The notes beneath the pieces were generated by a model. That model did no database searches, was not told the DNA's origin, and saw nothing but the letters and a program-made list of their open reading frames with translations. Positions 44,739-53,455 of a DNA stretch of 64,000 nucleotides are shown here, one piece after another; the stretch's first letter is position 1; each line of letters opens with the position of its first letter. The stretch comes from Nostocales cyanobacterium LEGE 11386 (GTDB taxonomy: Bacteria > Cyanobacteriota > Cyanobacteriia > Cyanobacteriales > Nostocaceae). The translations under genes and the position numbers were made by a program. Location: NCBI GenBank assembly GCA_015207155.1, contig JADEXK010000009.1, positions 1 through 64,000 of the forward strand, written 5' to 3'.

Positions 44739-45234
44739 TGGACAACATCCATTGTTGATAAAATCGATAGTTAGCTGTTTATTTTACGATGCAAAAAATG
44801 CTTGATTTATCGCAGTAAATTAACCAATTTCAGCACAATTTAGATAAGTTCACAGGCTAAAGTCTGGAGCTATATATGACAAGTCTGCAAAGACATGCTT
44901 GTCATATATAACCCCACCATTTAGGGTGACGGCTATCGTTTAGAGAAACGTATTGCAATTAAAATTATTTGATGTGTTGCAATTTATAACTTTACAACGA
45001 TGAACAAAGCAAGCAATACAAGCCGATATAGCTAGTTATTTTTCACACTGTGCTATCTCATGCCGTTGCGGTTTGGTTTGAAATCATATTATGCAAATGA
45101 GATACTCAATTGCAAGCTATATGCAACACTCAAAGTTATTTCATGATAATGGAGATGCTATTACTATATGACTACTTAAAGTATTAGCAAATACCCGTAT
45201 TCATCTGCATTATCTCGCATTTATGCAACGCCCA
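44739..45234. other. Control region upstream of the export/glycosylation cluster
   Basis: 496 bp without a gene between the kinase's 3' end and the SMR start. It contains the perfect inverted repeat 44871-44910 and, at 45112-45135, a TTGCAAGCTATATGCAACACTCAA block that recurs in similar form at 40057-40081. Promoters for the minus-strand cluster must lie here. Confidence 0.5.
44871..44910. promoter_or_regulatory. Perfect 13-bp inverted repeat upstream of cluster
   Basis: TATATATGACAAG (44871-44883) and CTTGTCATATATA (44898-44910), fully complementary, separated by 14 bp. Located 133 bp upstream of the SMR start codon. It could be a regulator binding site or a leader-RNA stem-loop. It has no T-run on either strand that would make it an intrinsic terminator. 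Confidence 0.5.
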
Positions 45235-47271
45235 TTACTGAGATACCCGCCAAATCTTAATAGTATTGTCCTCACTACCGCTAACTAGAGTCTTGCCATC
45301 TGAGCTAATGGCAATAGATGTTACAGTATCGGCATGTCCCACAAGTTTACGAATTTCTTCTCCTGTGGCTAAATTCCAGAGTTTAATTGTGCGATCGCGG
45401 CTACCACTGGCAAGAATAGTACTATCTGGACTAAAGACAACAAAGGTCACAGTTTCGGGATTTTCTGCGAGTGTGCGAATTTTTTGATTAGTTGCTAAAT
45501 TCCACAGTTTAATCGTGCGATCGCGGCTAGCACTGGCCAAAATCTTACCATTCGGGTTAAAAGCAACGGATGTTACCGTTTCCGCATCTTCCCCAAGTGT
45601 ACGGATAAAAACTGCTTTGTTTAAATTCCACAGTTTAATAGTTTTGTCAAAACTACCACTAGCAAGAGTCGCACCATCCGGGCTGATGGCAAGTGAACGC
45701 ACCCAAGATGTATGCCTTCTTAGTGTCCGCCTCAGCTGTCCCGTGGCTAAATTCCACAGTTTAATCGTGTGATCATCGCTACCACTAGCCAAAGTTCCAC
45801 TATCCGGGCTGATGGCTAGCGCCTGAATTGAGTCGGAATGCCCCCTCAAGGTGCGGACTAACCGATTAGTTGGTAAATCCCATACTTTAATGGTTTTGTC
45901 ATCACTACCACTAACTAGAGTGCGCCCATCTGGGCTAATCGCTACCACATTTACCCTTTGGGAATGCCCTTTGAGGATAGATATTGCTTGTCCTGTGGCG
46001 AGATTCCACACTTTGATAGTGCGATCGCCACTGCTGGCAAGAATCTGGCTATCGGGGCTGATGGTCACAGATAATACCAAGTTTTCATGACCTTTCAGGG
46101 ACTTAGCTAAAGAAATGTTCTTTAATGTCATACTGGGCGACTGATCTAAAACAGCTTCACCCGTACCTGAACTACTATTATGCTGACTTAGCCTAGAAAA
46201 TAAAACAGTCTGAACACGGCGATATTGCTGATACCAAGAATCTCCAATTCCGAATAACAGAATCAAAGCACTTACCAAGACTAGATTTTTCAGTACTGTA
46301 TATCTAACTGGTAAAGCTGGACTTTGAGTTACTGGGATTTTGCCAGAAGACTTACCTGCTGGTGGTAGTGCTAATGGTTGTTTGGGAGTCAAGTCTTTAA
46401 TAACTTCATCAGCCGACTGGTAACGCTGCTGGATATCTTTTCTCAACAGCCTATCGAGAACATAATCCAAATCAGTACTCAATGGAGTTCGCAAATATTG
46501 CCGCCAATTAGTTACCCAGCCATATCCATATTCCATCCACAACTGAAAAGGGGAAACTCCTGTTAGCAAATGAAAGCACGTAGCCCCCAAACCAAACAAA
46601 TCACTAGCTGGGTAAGCTTTACCATCTCTGATTTGTTCCAAGGGCGAATAACCGTGAGAACCAATTGATGTGCCAATTTTATTTTGTACTCTTGCCGTTA
46701 ATTGCTTAGAAGAACCAAAATCTATCAGACTTAATCGCCCATCACCATGACGACGGATAATATTTTCTGGTTTGATATCTCGATGAATCACACCGCGATC
46801 GTGAATAAATTTGAGAACAGGCAATAAATGCAGCAAAATTGCCTGAATCTCCCCAGGTCTATAGGGTTTCCGATGCTGCAACTCATTTAACAAGTTCTGC
46901 CCATTCACAAATTGTTGTACCAAATATAGGCAGTTATCTTGCTCAAAGTAAGCTAACAGAGTTGGTATTTGTGGATGTTCTCCGAGTTCTTGCAATCGCT
47001 TTGCTTCTTCAGCAAACAACTCTACGGCTTTCTTTTGCGACCAAGTTCCTTGAAACTTTGGCGCTAATTGCTTGATAACACAACGTTCATTTAATTTATC
47101 TGTATCTTCAGATAAATAGGTTCTGCCAAATCCCCCCTCATCAGAAAGTACCCGGATGACACGGAAGCGATTTCGCAAAAGTGGCACCAACGGGGTGCTA
47201 CAAGTTTGGCATAACTTCTTTCTATCGGGATTTAGGGGATTTGGGCAATCGGGATTTAAGCAGCAGATCAT
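45235..47271 (-). CDS. Serine/threonine protein kinase with seven WD40 repeats
   Basis: 678 residues from the ATG at 47271 (MICCLNPDCPNP), the usual start for this cyanobacterial group; the upstream in-frame start adds nine residues. An N-terminal four-Cys zinc motif (CCLNPDCPNP..CQTC), then a Hanks kinase domain ~40-300 (GGFGRTYLSED, CVIKQL, HRDIKPENI, DFGSS). One membrane helix near ~340 (YTVLKNLVLVSALILLFGIG) and a C-terminal seven-bladed propeller (~395-678, repeats ending [IL]KxWxL). Signalling kinase with an extracytoplasmic sensor propeller. Confidence 0.94.
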   Translation of the reverse strand: MICCLNPDCPNPLNPDRKKLCQTCSTPLVPLLRNRFRVIRVLSDEGGFGRTYLSEDTDKLNERCVIKQLAPKFQGTWSQKKAVELFAEEAKRLQELGEHPQIPTLLAYFEQDNCLYLVQQFVNGQNLLNELQHRKPYRPGEIQAILLHLLPVLKFIHDRGVIHRDIKPENIIRRHGDGRLSLIDFGSSKQLTARVQNKIGTSIGSHGYSPLEQIRDGKAYPASDLFGLGATCFHLLTGVSPFQLWMEYGYGWVTNWRQYLRTPLSTDLDYVLDRLLRKDIQQRYQSADEVIKDLTPKQPLALPPAGKSSGKIPVTQSPALPVRYTVLKNLVLVSALILLFGIGDSWYQQYRRVQTVLFSRLSQHNSSSGTGEAVLDQSPSMTLKNISLAKSLKGHENLVLSVTISPDSQILASSGDRTIKVWNLATGQAISILKGHSQRVNVVAISPDGRTLVSGSDDKTIKVWDLPTNRLVRTLRGHSDSIQALAISPDSGTLASGSDDHTIKLWNLATGQLRRTLRRHTSWVRSLAISPDGATLASGSFDKTIKLWNLNKAVFIRTLGEDAETVTSVAFNPNGKILASASRDRTIKLWNLATNQKIRTLAENPETVTFVVFSPDSTILASGSRDRTIKLWNLATGEEIRKLVGHADTVTSIAISSDGKTLVSGSEDNTIKIWRVSQ

Positions 47272-47434
47272 GAGCTGACAGGCGCGACTGCACGACAAAT
47301 TATGTTAAGTTTGCCCCGAAATTTCCCTTATTTTCAGATTGGCTCTCGCTTAATTGTGGTAGAAAACACTGCTGTAGGGGATTGGGGAATTACTTATATA
47401 GTAAATGTTGGTAAATGCTAACCTGTTTCTCTTG

Positions 47435-47704
47435 ATGCCGGAAAATCACAAGAGCCATAAAATTAATTATATTCTTGATTATATTATAATATCAAATACA
47501 AATATTGTGCAAATTCAACACTTAGCATTTTGCCTACATGTGATTGATGAATCAAACTTTACTTTATATCGAGTAAAAAATAATTTATCTGACAAAATAT
47601 TACTGACTTTCTCCGATGAAAGTTCTGATTTAGAAAGGTTGAAGCAAATTTTGCGTAGTATTATTGTGGCAAACTCAATTGCAGAATTGCAGAATGTTTT
47701 ATAA
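47435..47704 (+). CDS. Small hypothetical protein
   Basis: 89 residues from the ATG at 47435 (MPENHKSHKINYILD); an in-frame ATG at 47405 gives 99. AT-rich, with alternating hydrophobics (ILLTFSDESSDLERLKQILRSIIVANSI) that look like a genuine folded domain. No family recognised. It lies between the divergent kinase and the convergent GH57 gene. Reality is plausible but not certain. Confidence 0.45.
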   Translation: MPENHKSHKINYILDYIIISNTNIVQIQHLAFCLHVIDESNFTLYRVKNNLSDKILLTFSDESSDLERLKQILRSIIVANSIAELQNVL

Positions 47705-47722
47705 ATGAATCACAAATTTGTC

Positions 47723-47751
47723 GTAGAGACGTTTTGGCAGAACGTCTCTAC
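47723..47751. repeat. GTAGAGACGTT inverted repeat
   Basis: GTAGAGACGTT / AACGTCTCTAC, perfect 11-bp arms with a 7-nt loop, further paired AAATTTG/CAAAATTT outside. Same family as 11561-11588. It lies between two convergent genes and may act as a barrier to readthrough. Confidence 0.65.
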
Positions 47752-47787
47752 AAAATTTGATTTAAGCTTTTAATTTTTTGGAAAATC

Positions 47788-50022
47788 TTAAGGTACTTCA
47801 ATCGGAATCAAAGCATTTTCCGGTAAATAATTGTGGAAACACCCTTCATCCGCCAACACTAAAATTAGGCGCAAAGGATAATCGGGCGGAACTTGCAAAT
47901 CAGCCCACGGTACTGCCACCTCTAAACAATTGTTGAAAGCTACTTGAGCGCGGCTAAAACGAGGATGCCATTGATAATGCTCTCCAGCTTCGCGAAATTG
48001 AATCGATTGCGTCAGCAAATCAATTGCCAAATGATGGTGATACTGATAATTAAGTGGTGCGATATCCGGCACATCCGCCAAGGGAATTGGGCTATTGTGC
48101 ATTGTCCGATCAGGATAAAACCACAATAAATTCAACTCGCCTGGCAAGTCTTGTCCTGGGGCAACACCAGTTTTAAAGTCCACCCGCAAATAGAAATTCA
48201 AGTGATCTACCCCATACCAAAGTCGTTGGATAACACTGCTATTATGCATTGTTCCCCGCGCCCCACCGATTTCTATGCGTCCGGCTTTGTCCCAGTCCTG
48301 TTCATCACCACTGCCATTAATGATGGGATGAATAAATCCTTCTGGTTTATGATCAGCTCGAGCTTCATGAACCTCCAGTGGTTGCCGGAGATAAGACGGT
48401 GCTGGTTCATTTAAAGCCTTGTAAATGCCCAACAAGTGTTCTCGAAACAATTGGTCAAAGATGGCATCCTGGTTTGAAGAATGTCCTTCACCGAACCACC
48501 AGAACCAATCGGAACCCTCGGCGGCATACAAAGCTTCCCATGCTTCTGGGTTACTTTCTTCAGTGGCTTCGGGATGTTTGGCAAGTGTCGCCCTGGCGTG
48601 TGCTAGGTAGTCCCAAGCGCGATTTTTCACGGGGTCACCAATCCAAGTGGTGAAGCTACCATCTACCCAAGAACCACTATGGAGTTGTCCTCCGGGAATA
48701 GTTGCAGTGGGAGGAAATTGTTCGAGAAATTCTGAGACTGTAACGAGTTTCAGATGAGGTTCGTTACTTAAGGTTTGATACAAAGCTTCTAAGAACGGTT
48801 TCCCATCTTGGGGGTAAAATTCCCAGCAATTTTCCCCATCCAAAGCGATGGTAACTAACCAAGGTTGTTCACTTGGGCGTTCTCTTTGCATTTTAGCGAT
48901 CGCTTGCAGGTGTCCTACTAAGTCGGCTGCTGCCTGTTTTGGTGGCATAGACCCGTAGGTAAAACCAATTAAATCTGATAATCTGTGGTCGCGAAATACG
49001 ATTGACAAGTCACCTGCTGGGGTTTCCAGGCGGTACGGTCGATAGATTAATTCTGGTTCCTGGACATTTCCTGCCCCATCACGGTGAAAGAAGTGTTTCA
49101 GCGACCATCCCAAGACGGCTTCATCTGAGCAAATCCATTTAAAGCCTTGTTTAATAATATACGGCAGAATTTCGGGGCTGACTGACTGCTCAGAAGGCCA
49201 CAAACCTCGTGGTTCCTGGCCAAAACGTTCTCTATACAACTCCCAAGCTTTGCGTAAATGCCGGGGAATATCTTCTTCCCATTGAAACCGATGCTCAGGC
49301 AATGTCATTTGGGGCACTGCCACTCGACCGGAGTTAGTATCGGCTAGCAGAGGCAAAATTGGGTGAGTGTAAGGCGTGGTAGTGACTTCTAATTGCCCTG
49401 CCGCTTGCATTTTCCGGTGTTGGGGGATGATGCGGCTGAGAATTTCGCGCTGTTTGGAATATATACGCTGGCGATCGCTTAAAGTAAAATTCCGACCCTG
49501 CTTTAGCCAAGCGGCAATTTGTGGGTCATCCCAAAATACCGGATCGATCCATGCCAGATTATGCCAGGCCAGCAAATCGCTGTATTCAGACAATTGCCAA
49601 TTAGCCAAACACCAAGCTTCTCCTTTTTCCTGCCTTTGGTAATATAACTCGGCATAACGGGGATGAGGATCAATTAGGGTGTGATGATTGGCATCAAAAA
49701 AATGTTGGATAATAAATTCTTTTTGCTGCTGACTGAGTTGTTCATCTGGTGTCAAGCTAGCTGTGAGATACGGGTCAAAAGCAGTGCCAGCAATATAATC
49801 TTCGAGTTGTAATATTAAGGATGGTACTAGATTTACTGTTTGATGTAACTTGGGATACTTCTCAAGGATTAATATTAAATCTAAATAATCCTTGGTTCCA
49901 TGTAATCGTACCCAAGGCAGGCGATACTTTTGACTAGAAGAAAGCGAAACGCCGCTGCCAGGGGACTTGTACAGCGGCTGATGTTGATGCCAGATAAAAG
50001 CGATGTGTAATGGATGGGACAT
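47788..50022 (-). CDS. Glycoside hydrolase family 57 protein
   Basis: 744 residues. GH57 landmarks: N-terminal IAFIWHQHQPLYK (motif 1), GLWPSEQSVSPEIL (motif 3, Glu as nucleophile), and TIALDGENCWEFY (motif 4 region, acid/base Asp). The catalytic (beta/alpha)7 barrel covers ~1-450, with a C-terminal ~250-residue beta-rich region (ending PLRLILVLADEGCF..). Probably an alpha-amylase/amylopullulanase-type enzyme of glycogen metabolism. No signal peptide, so cytosolic. Confidence 0.92.
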   Translation of the reverse strand: MSHPLHIAFIWHQHQPLYKSPGSGVSLSSSQKYRLPWVRLHGTKDYLDLILILEKYPKLHQTVNLVPSLILQLEDYIAGTAFDPYLTASLTPDEQLSQQQKEFIIQHFFDANHHTLIDPHPRYAELYYQRQEKGEAWCLANWQLSEYSDLLAWHNLAWIDPVFWDDPQIAAWLKQGRNFTLSDRQRIYSKQREILSRIIPQHRKMQAAGQLEVTTTPYTHPILPLLADTNSGRVAVPQMTLPEHRFQWEEDIPRHLRKAWELYRERFGQEPRGLWPSEQSVSPEILPYIIKQGFKWICSDEAVLGWSLKHFFHRDGAGNVQEPELIYRPYRLETPAGDLSIVFRDHRLSDLIGFTYGSMPPKQAAADLVGHLQAIAKMQRERPSEQPWLVTIALDGENCWEFYPQDGKPFLEALYQTLSNEPHLKLVTVSEFLEQFPPTATIPGGQLHSGSWVDGSFTTWIGDPVKNRAWDYLAHARATLAKHPEATEESNPEAWEALYAAEGSDWFWWFGEGHSSNQDAIFDQLFREHLLGIYKALNEPAPSYLRQPLEVHEARADHKPEGFIHPIINGSGDEQDWDKAGRIEIGGARGTMHNSSVIQRLWYGVDHLNFYLRVDFKTGVAPGQDLPGELNLLWFYPDRTMHNSPIPLADVPDIAPLNYQYHHHLAIDLLTQSIQFREAGEHYQWHPRFSRAQVAFNNCLEVAVPWADLQVPPDYPLRLILVLADEGCFHNYLPENALIPIEVP

Positions 50023-50039
50023 AGTAGATGATTAGGCAT

Positions 50040-50157
50040 GGGGCATAGGACAAAGAAGCAGAGGAGCAGAGGAGCAGGGGGGCGGAGGGGCTGAGGAAAA
50101 ATAGGTTTTACTTTTCTAGTACCGAGTCCCTAGTCCCCACTCCCTACTCCCTACTCC
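50040..50157. repeat. Short tandem GAGGAGCA and CCCTACT repeats
   Basis: AGAGGAGCAGAGGAGCAGG block followed after ~40 bp by CCCTAGT/CCCTACT heptamers (four to five copies, ending just at the stop codon of the Nfu-type gene). STRR-type. Confidence 0.7.
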
Positions 50158-50388
50158 CTAGATCACTTGCTCAACTTCTGCAATTTCTGGAATCATTTCC
50201 CGTAGTCGGCGCTCAATACCCATTCTCAGGGTCATTGTGGAACTGGGGCAAGAACCACAAGCACCTTGCAACCGCAGTTTAACAATTGGCCCATCAAGTT
50301 CTACAAGTTCCACATTGCCGCCATCAGACATCAGATAAGGGCGCATTTCATCCAAGACTGTTTCAACATTTTCAGATGTCAGTTCCAT
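50158..50388 (-). CDS. NifU C-terminal-type Fe-S scaffold (Nfu/CnfU)
   Basis: 76 residues, the size of the stand-alone cyanobacterial NifU-like protein. Nfu domain with [20 protein letters not shown] and the cluster-binding Cys-x2-Cys in [20 protein letters not shown]. It assembles and delivers [2Fe-2S]/[4Fe-4S] clusters, for example to ferredoxin and photosystem I. Monocistronic; the stop codon abuts a heptamer repeat. Confidence 0.95.
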   Translation of the reverse strand: MELTSENVETVLDEMRPYLMSDGGNVELVELDGPIVKLRLQGACGSCPSSTMTLRMGIERRLREMIPEIAEVEQVI

Positions 50389-50773
50389 TGTTTGAGACCT
50401 CTTTTGGTAGGAATATCTTTAATATGCAACGTTTGTTAACTCAATTTTAGATATAATTGCCCTTAGATTGTATTTTGTCTAGAGGCGGGTAGATGAAAAT
50501 CAGGTTTTCATCACTCATGCACTAACCTCTGCTGGCTCTAGGAGCATGACATAAAAATAGCCAGACTTAATTTTATAGGGTTCTCCATCTGTATAGTTAA
50601 CAATCACTATACCAATAACCAATAGTTTTAGATTTTCGCATATTCCTAAACTGCATTGGTTTTCGAGTTGCAAACAACCGTATCGTAGCAACTCGCAATG
50701 TAGCTAGTAACTGGATTGAAGCTTTTAAGTACGATTAACTGCTGCTTTATTGATGAACTAACCACAGATCATC
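50389..50773. other. Spacer with GATGAAAA/TTTTCATC hairpin
   Basis: 385 bp without a gene. Perfect 8-bp inverted repeat (50492-50499 and 50505-50512, loop TCAGG) inside an outer AGAGG/CCTCT pair. No T-tract; it may be a structured leader or degenerate repeat. I see nothing else in it. Confidence 0.4.
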
Positions 50774-52516
50774 TCAGTTGCTATCACTAGACGAAACCAA
50801 GACTGGTTGTTGATATAGCGGCACTGTAAATGTGACTGTTGAGCCAAGTCCTTCGCCAAGACTGTAAAAATGTACTTCACCACCCATGGCCTCTATGAGC
50901 TTTTGGGATATTACCAGTCCCAAACCTGTACCGCCGTACTGGCGAGTACGAGAGCCATCTACTTGAGAGAATAATTGAAACAATTTATCTTGTTTATCCA
51001 GGGAAACACCGATACCCGTGTCTGCTACTCGCACTCTCACCATGCCAGGAAATTGCTGGTCTTGAAATTTTGCCTTCTTCAGCACTAAATCGGCACTAAT
51101 GGTAATACCACCTTCTTGGGTAAATTTAATGGCATTGCTCACCAAGTTGAGCATAACTTGTAGCAGCCTTTGATAATTACCTTGAACAATAATTTCATCT
51201 GAGGTTGGAGGTATTTGCATCCGGAAGCTGAGGTTTTTCATCTCTGCTTGGGGACGCATGAAATTTTCTACATCATTAAATAGCTCGTCTAGCTGGACTG
51301 GAGAGCAAACTAGCTCCATTTTGCCTGCTTCGATTTTGGCTATGTCGAGGATGTCGTTGATGATATTCAGCAGATGTATTGATAGATGATGAGCTTCGGC
51401 TAGGAATTGATTTTGTTCTTCTGGATCATCTGCCATGCCTTCCAAAATCAGCTTCAAAAATCCGATCATGCCGTTGAGGGGAGTCCGAATTTCGTGGGAT
51501 ACATTAGCGAGAAACTCGCTTTTGAGACGGGAGGCTTCTTCGGCTTTTTGACGGGCTGCTTCTAATTCTTTATATAAAGTAGCATGAGCGATCGCTGTGC
51601 CAAGTTGATCTGCAACTTCTTTTGCTAGTTCCAGTTCTGCATCTGTCAACGAGTCACATTCGTCTCGGAGACTGATGGCAATTAGTCCGTTGGCTTGGTC
51701 TTGATAGCATGTCGCCACTACTAAGATTTTTTGCTGGGGACAAAGGCTGTACCCCGACACTGCCATCACAATTGGTTCTAAAGTTGCCAACGCCTGAGCA
51801 AAGGCTGGTTCTGATGTTACATCTATTTCCAAGCCCAACATCGAGCTGCGCTCTGGCTGATGATACTCTGCTATGACTCGGACTCTAGAGCTAGAGGGCT
51901 GATAAGGACAGATAATGCAGCGCTCTAGCCGTAGCGCTTTCCCCAAACTGTCAACTGTTTGTTGCCAAATTACGTCTAAATCCAAAGTCCGCCGAATATT
52001 TCTGGTAATTTTATTTACCAGCTTCTGGTGTTGCTGCGATCGCATCGCTAACTCTACCTGTGTGGGCGCTTGTGGTGTCGCCTTGATTTCTTGTGTGTTG
52101 AGTGTAGCTTGCACTAACCGTCCCATTACCAAAACTGTAGTAGCAGCAGTTCCCAATTGCGGCATAATTGGGCAAATTGCCAACTCCAACTCAAATAACT
52201 CTTGACGGTAGCTAAACCAGCATTGAAACTTTTCTGGCACCAAACTATTTAAAATCCGGTGCAACCGTTCCAAATAAGCCTTATTGTCTACGGGGACAAA
52301 AATTTCGTCTTCATTGCACTCATTAACTATTTGCTTAGGGTTTAACCCCAACAGTTCGCTATGCTGCCAATAAAATGTTAGGTAGCGTCCTGCCCCATCT
52401 TGCGTGTACACCAATTCGGCTCCTAGAGTCGGTAAGGAGCCATCGGTCTTTTTCGTTGAATATTCCAGATTTTGGGGAAATAAGTTCGGCAATTGGGAGT
52501 TAGCAGTAATAGTCAT
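50774..52516 (-). CDS. GAF-domain sensor histidine kinase
   Basis: 580 residues from the ATG at 52516; a TTG nine codons upstream is the alternative. An N-terminal PAS-like region (~20-130), a GAF domain ~175-325 (LRLERCIICPYQP.., QKILVVATCYQ), then HisKA with the phospho-acceptor His in FLANVSHEIRTPLNG, and HATPase with N-box NLVSNAIKF, G1 VADTGIGVS, F-box and G2 YGGTGLGL. No membrane segments, so cytosolic. No response regulator is adjacent. The GAF lacks an obvious bilin-binding Cys-His signature. Confidence 0.93.
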   Translation of the reverse strand: MTITANSQLPNLFPQNLEYSTKKTDGSLPTLGAELVYTQDGAGRYLTFYWQHSELLGLNPKQIVNECNEDEIFVPVDNKAYLERLHRILNSLVPEKFQCWFSYRQELFELELAICPIMPQLGTAATTVLVMGRLVQATLNTQEIKATPQAPTQVELAMRSQQHQKLVNKITRNIRRTLDLDVIWQQTVDSLGKALRLERCIICPYQPSSSRVRVIAEYHQPERSSMLGLEIDVTSEPAFAQALATLEPIVMAVSGYSLCPQQKILVVATCYQDQANGLIAISLRDECDSLTDAELELAKEVADQLGTAIAHATLYKELEAARQKAEEASRLKSEFLANVSHEIRTPLNGMIGFLKLILEGMADDPEEQNQFLAEAHHLSIHLLNIINDILDIAKIEAGKMELVCSPVQLDELFNDVENFMRPQAEMKNLSFRMQIPPTSDEIIVQGNYQRLLQVMLNLVSNAIKFTQEGGITISADLVLKKAKFQDQQFPGMVRVRVADTGIGVSLDKQDKLFQLFSQVDGSRTRQYGGTGLGLVISQKLIEAMGGEVHFYSLGEGLGSTVTFTVPLYQQPVLVSSSDSN

Positions 52517-52695
52517 TAATCGAGTTGGATAGACAAATGGCAACTCAAAACAGTTTTGCTAAAGCTGGTTAAATAAAATTGGCATAAATTATTACAGCTT
52601 TGGCATTCTTACTTTGGGTATTTTGGCGTGTTTGGAATCCAGATTGACAAACTTTACATTCTTTTTATTTTCTATTTACAGCTTGTTTATCGATG

Positions 52696-52932
52696 TCAAT
52701 CATTCCATTCACCCCTGGGTGGAATTGGTATCCGATGAGGGGTGCGTGTCAGTTCATCATCCCTAGAAACTTCACCGCGTAACCATTGACGAATCGCCAC
52801 CTCAATTACTTTACTCGGGTCATTAGTTAAATGCTGAATTTGCTCTAGTAACTCCGAGTCCAGGCGGACGGCGATTTCTACCTTATCGGCTCGTTTGTGA
52901 CCCGTTTCGGTAGCTTTCTCTTTCATATTCAT
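52696..52932 (-). CDS. Ribbon-helix-helix (CopG/MetJ-like) small protein
   Basis: 78 residues. The middle DKVEIAVRLDSELLEQIQHLTNDPSKVIEVAIRQWLRGE fits a ribbon-helix-helix DNA-binding domain: a beta strand followed by two helices. The C-terminal tail RIPIPPRGEWND is Pro-rich. Such proteins are antitoxins or small repressors. No toxin ORF is adjacent on either side, so this is either a stand-alone regulator or an orphan antitoxin. It may start at the second ATG (52926). Confidence 0.75.
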   Translation of the reverse strand: MNMKEKATETGHKRADKVEIAVRLDSELLEQIQHLTNDPSKVIEVAIRQWLRGEVSRDDELTRTPHRIPIPPRGEWND

Positions 52933-53455
52933 AGGTTTATATACTCAGAGATTGTTGCGTCTAAAGCTTTGTCGAGCAGTGATTATGTACCATTCGGTTG
53001 AGTTTACTGACTATTTTTGTAGTGCAGAGTTACTGCACAGTTATATAGTTCCCCGAAATCAAACCAAAGTAACAGCATCTGGTTTTAAATGGTAAATTTC
53101 ATCAAACTTGCTAGACAACAGCTCCAGAAGTTTTGTGAGTAAATCAGTAGTTATAAGCAGTTACGGAGTGTAACTACCTACGAGATCTACATTATTTACT
53201 TATATATATTTATTGTACGCTTCTAGTAGGTCAATCCCCGCATGTAAAATAGACTTTATTGAAAGCGGCGGAAAACCTGATTTGCTTGTAAGCGTAGTTC
53301 CTATCTAGAAAGTCAATAACAGCCGCAGACCTAGAGGTGCAAAGAGAAAATAACTGATTAACTCTTCAATAGCAGCGTATTGGCTAAGAAAGCATTAAAA
53401 TATATGAAGTAAATTTCTTGTTTAACCTTGGTTGCTGCTTCAGCAAAGATAGTAT
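52933..53455. other. lepA/RHH divergent spacer
   Basis: 523 bp without a gene, holding the divergent promoters of the RHH gene and lepA. It has a run of TATA-type sequence (53198-53214) and no HIP1 site or recognisable operator. Confidence 0.4.
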
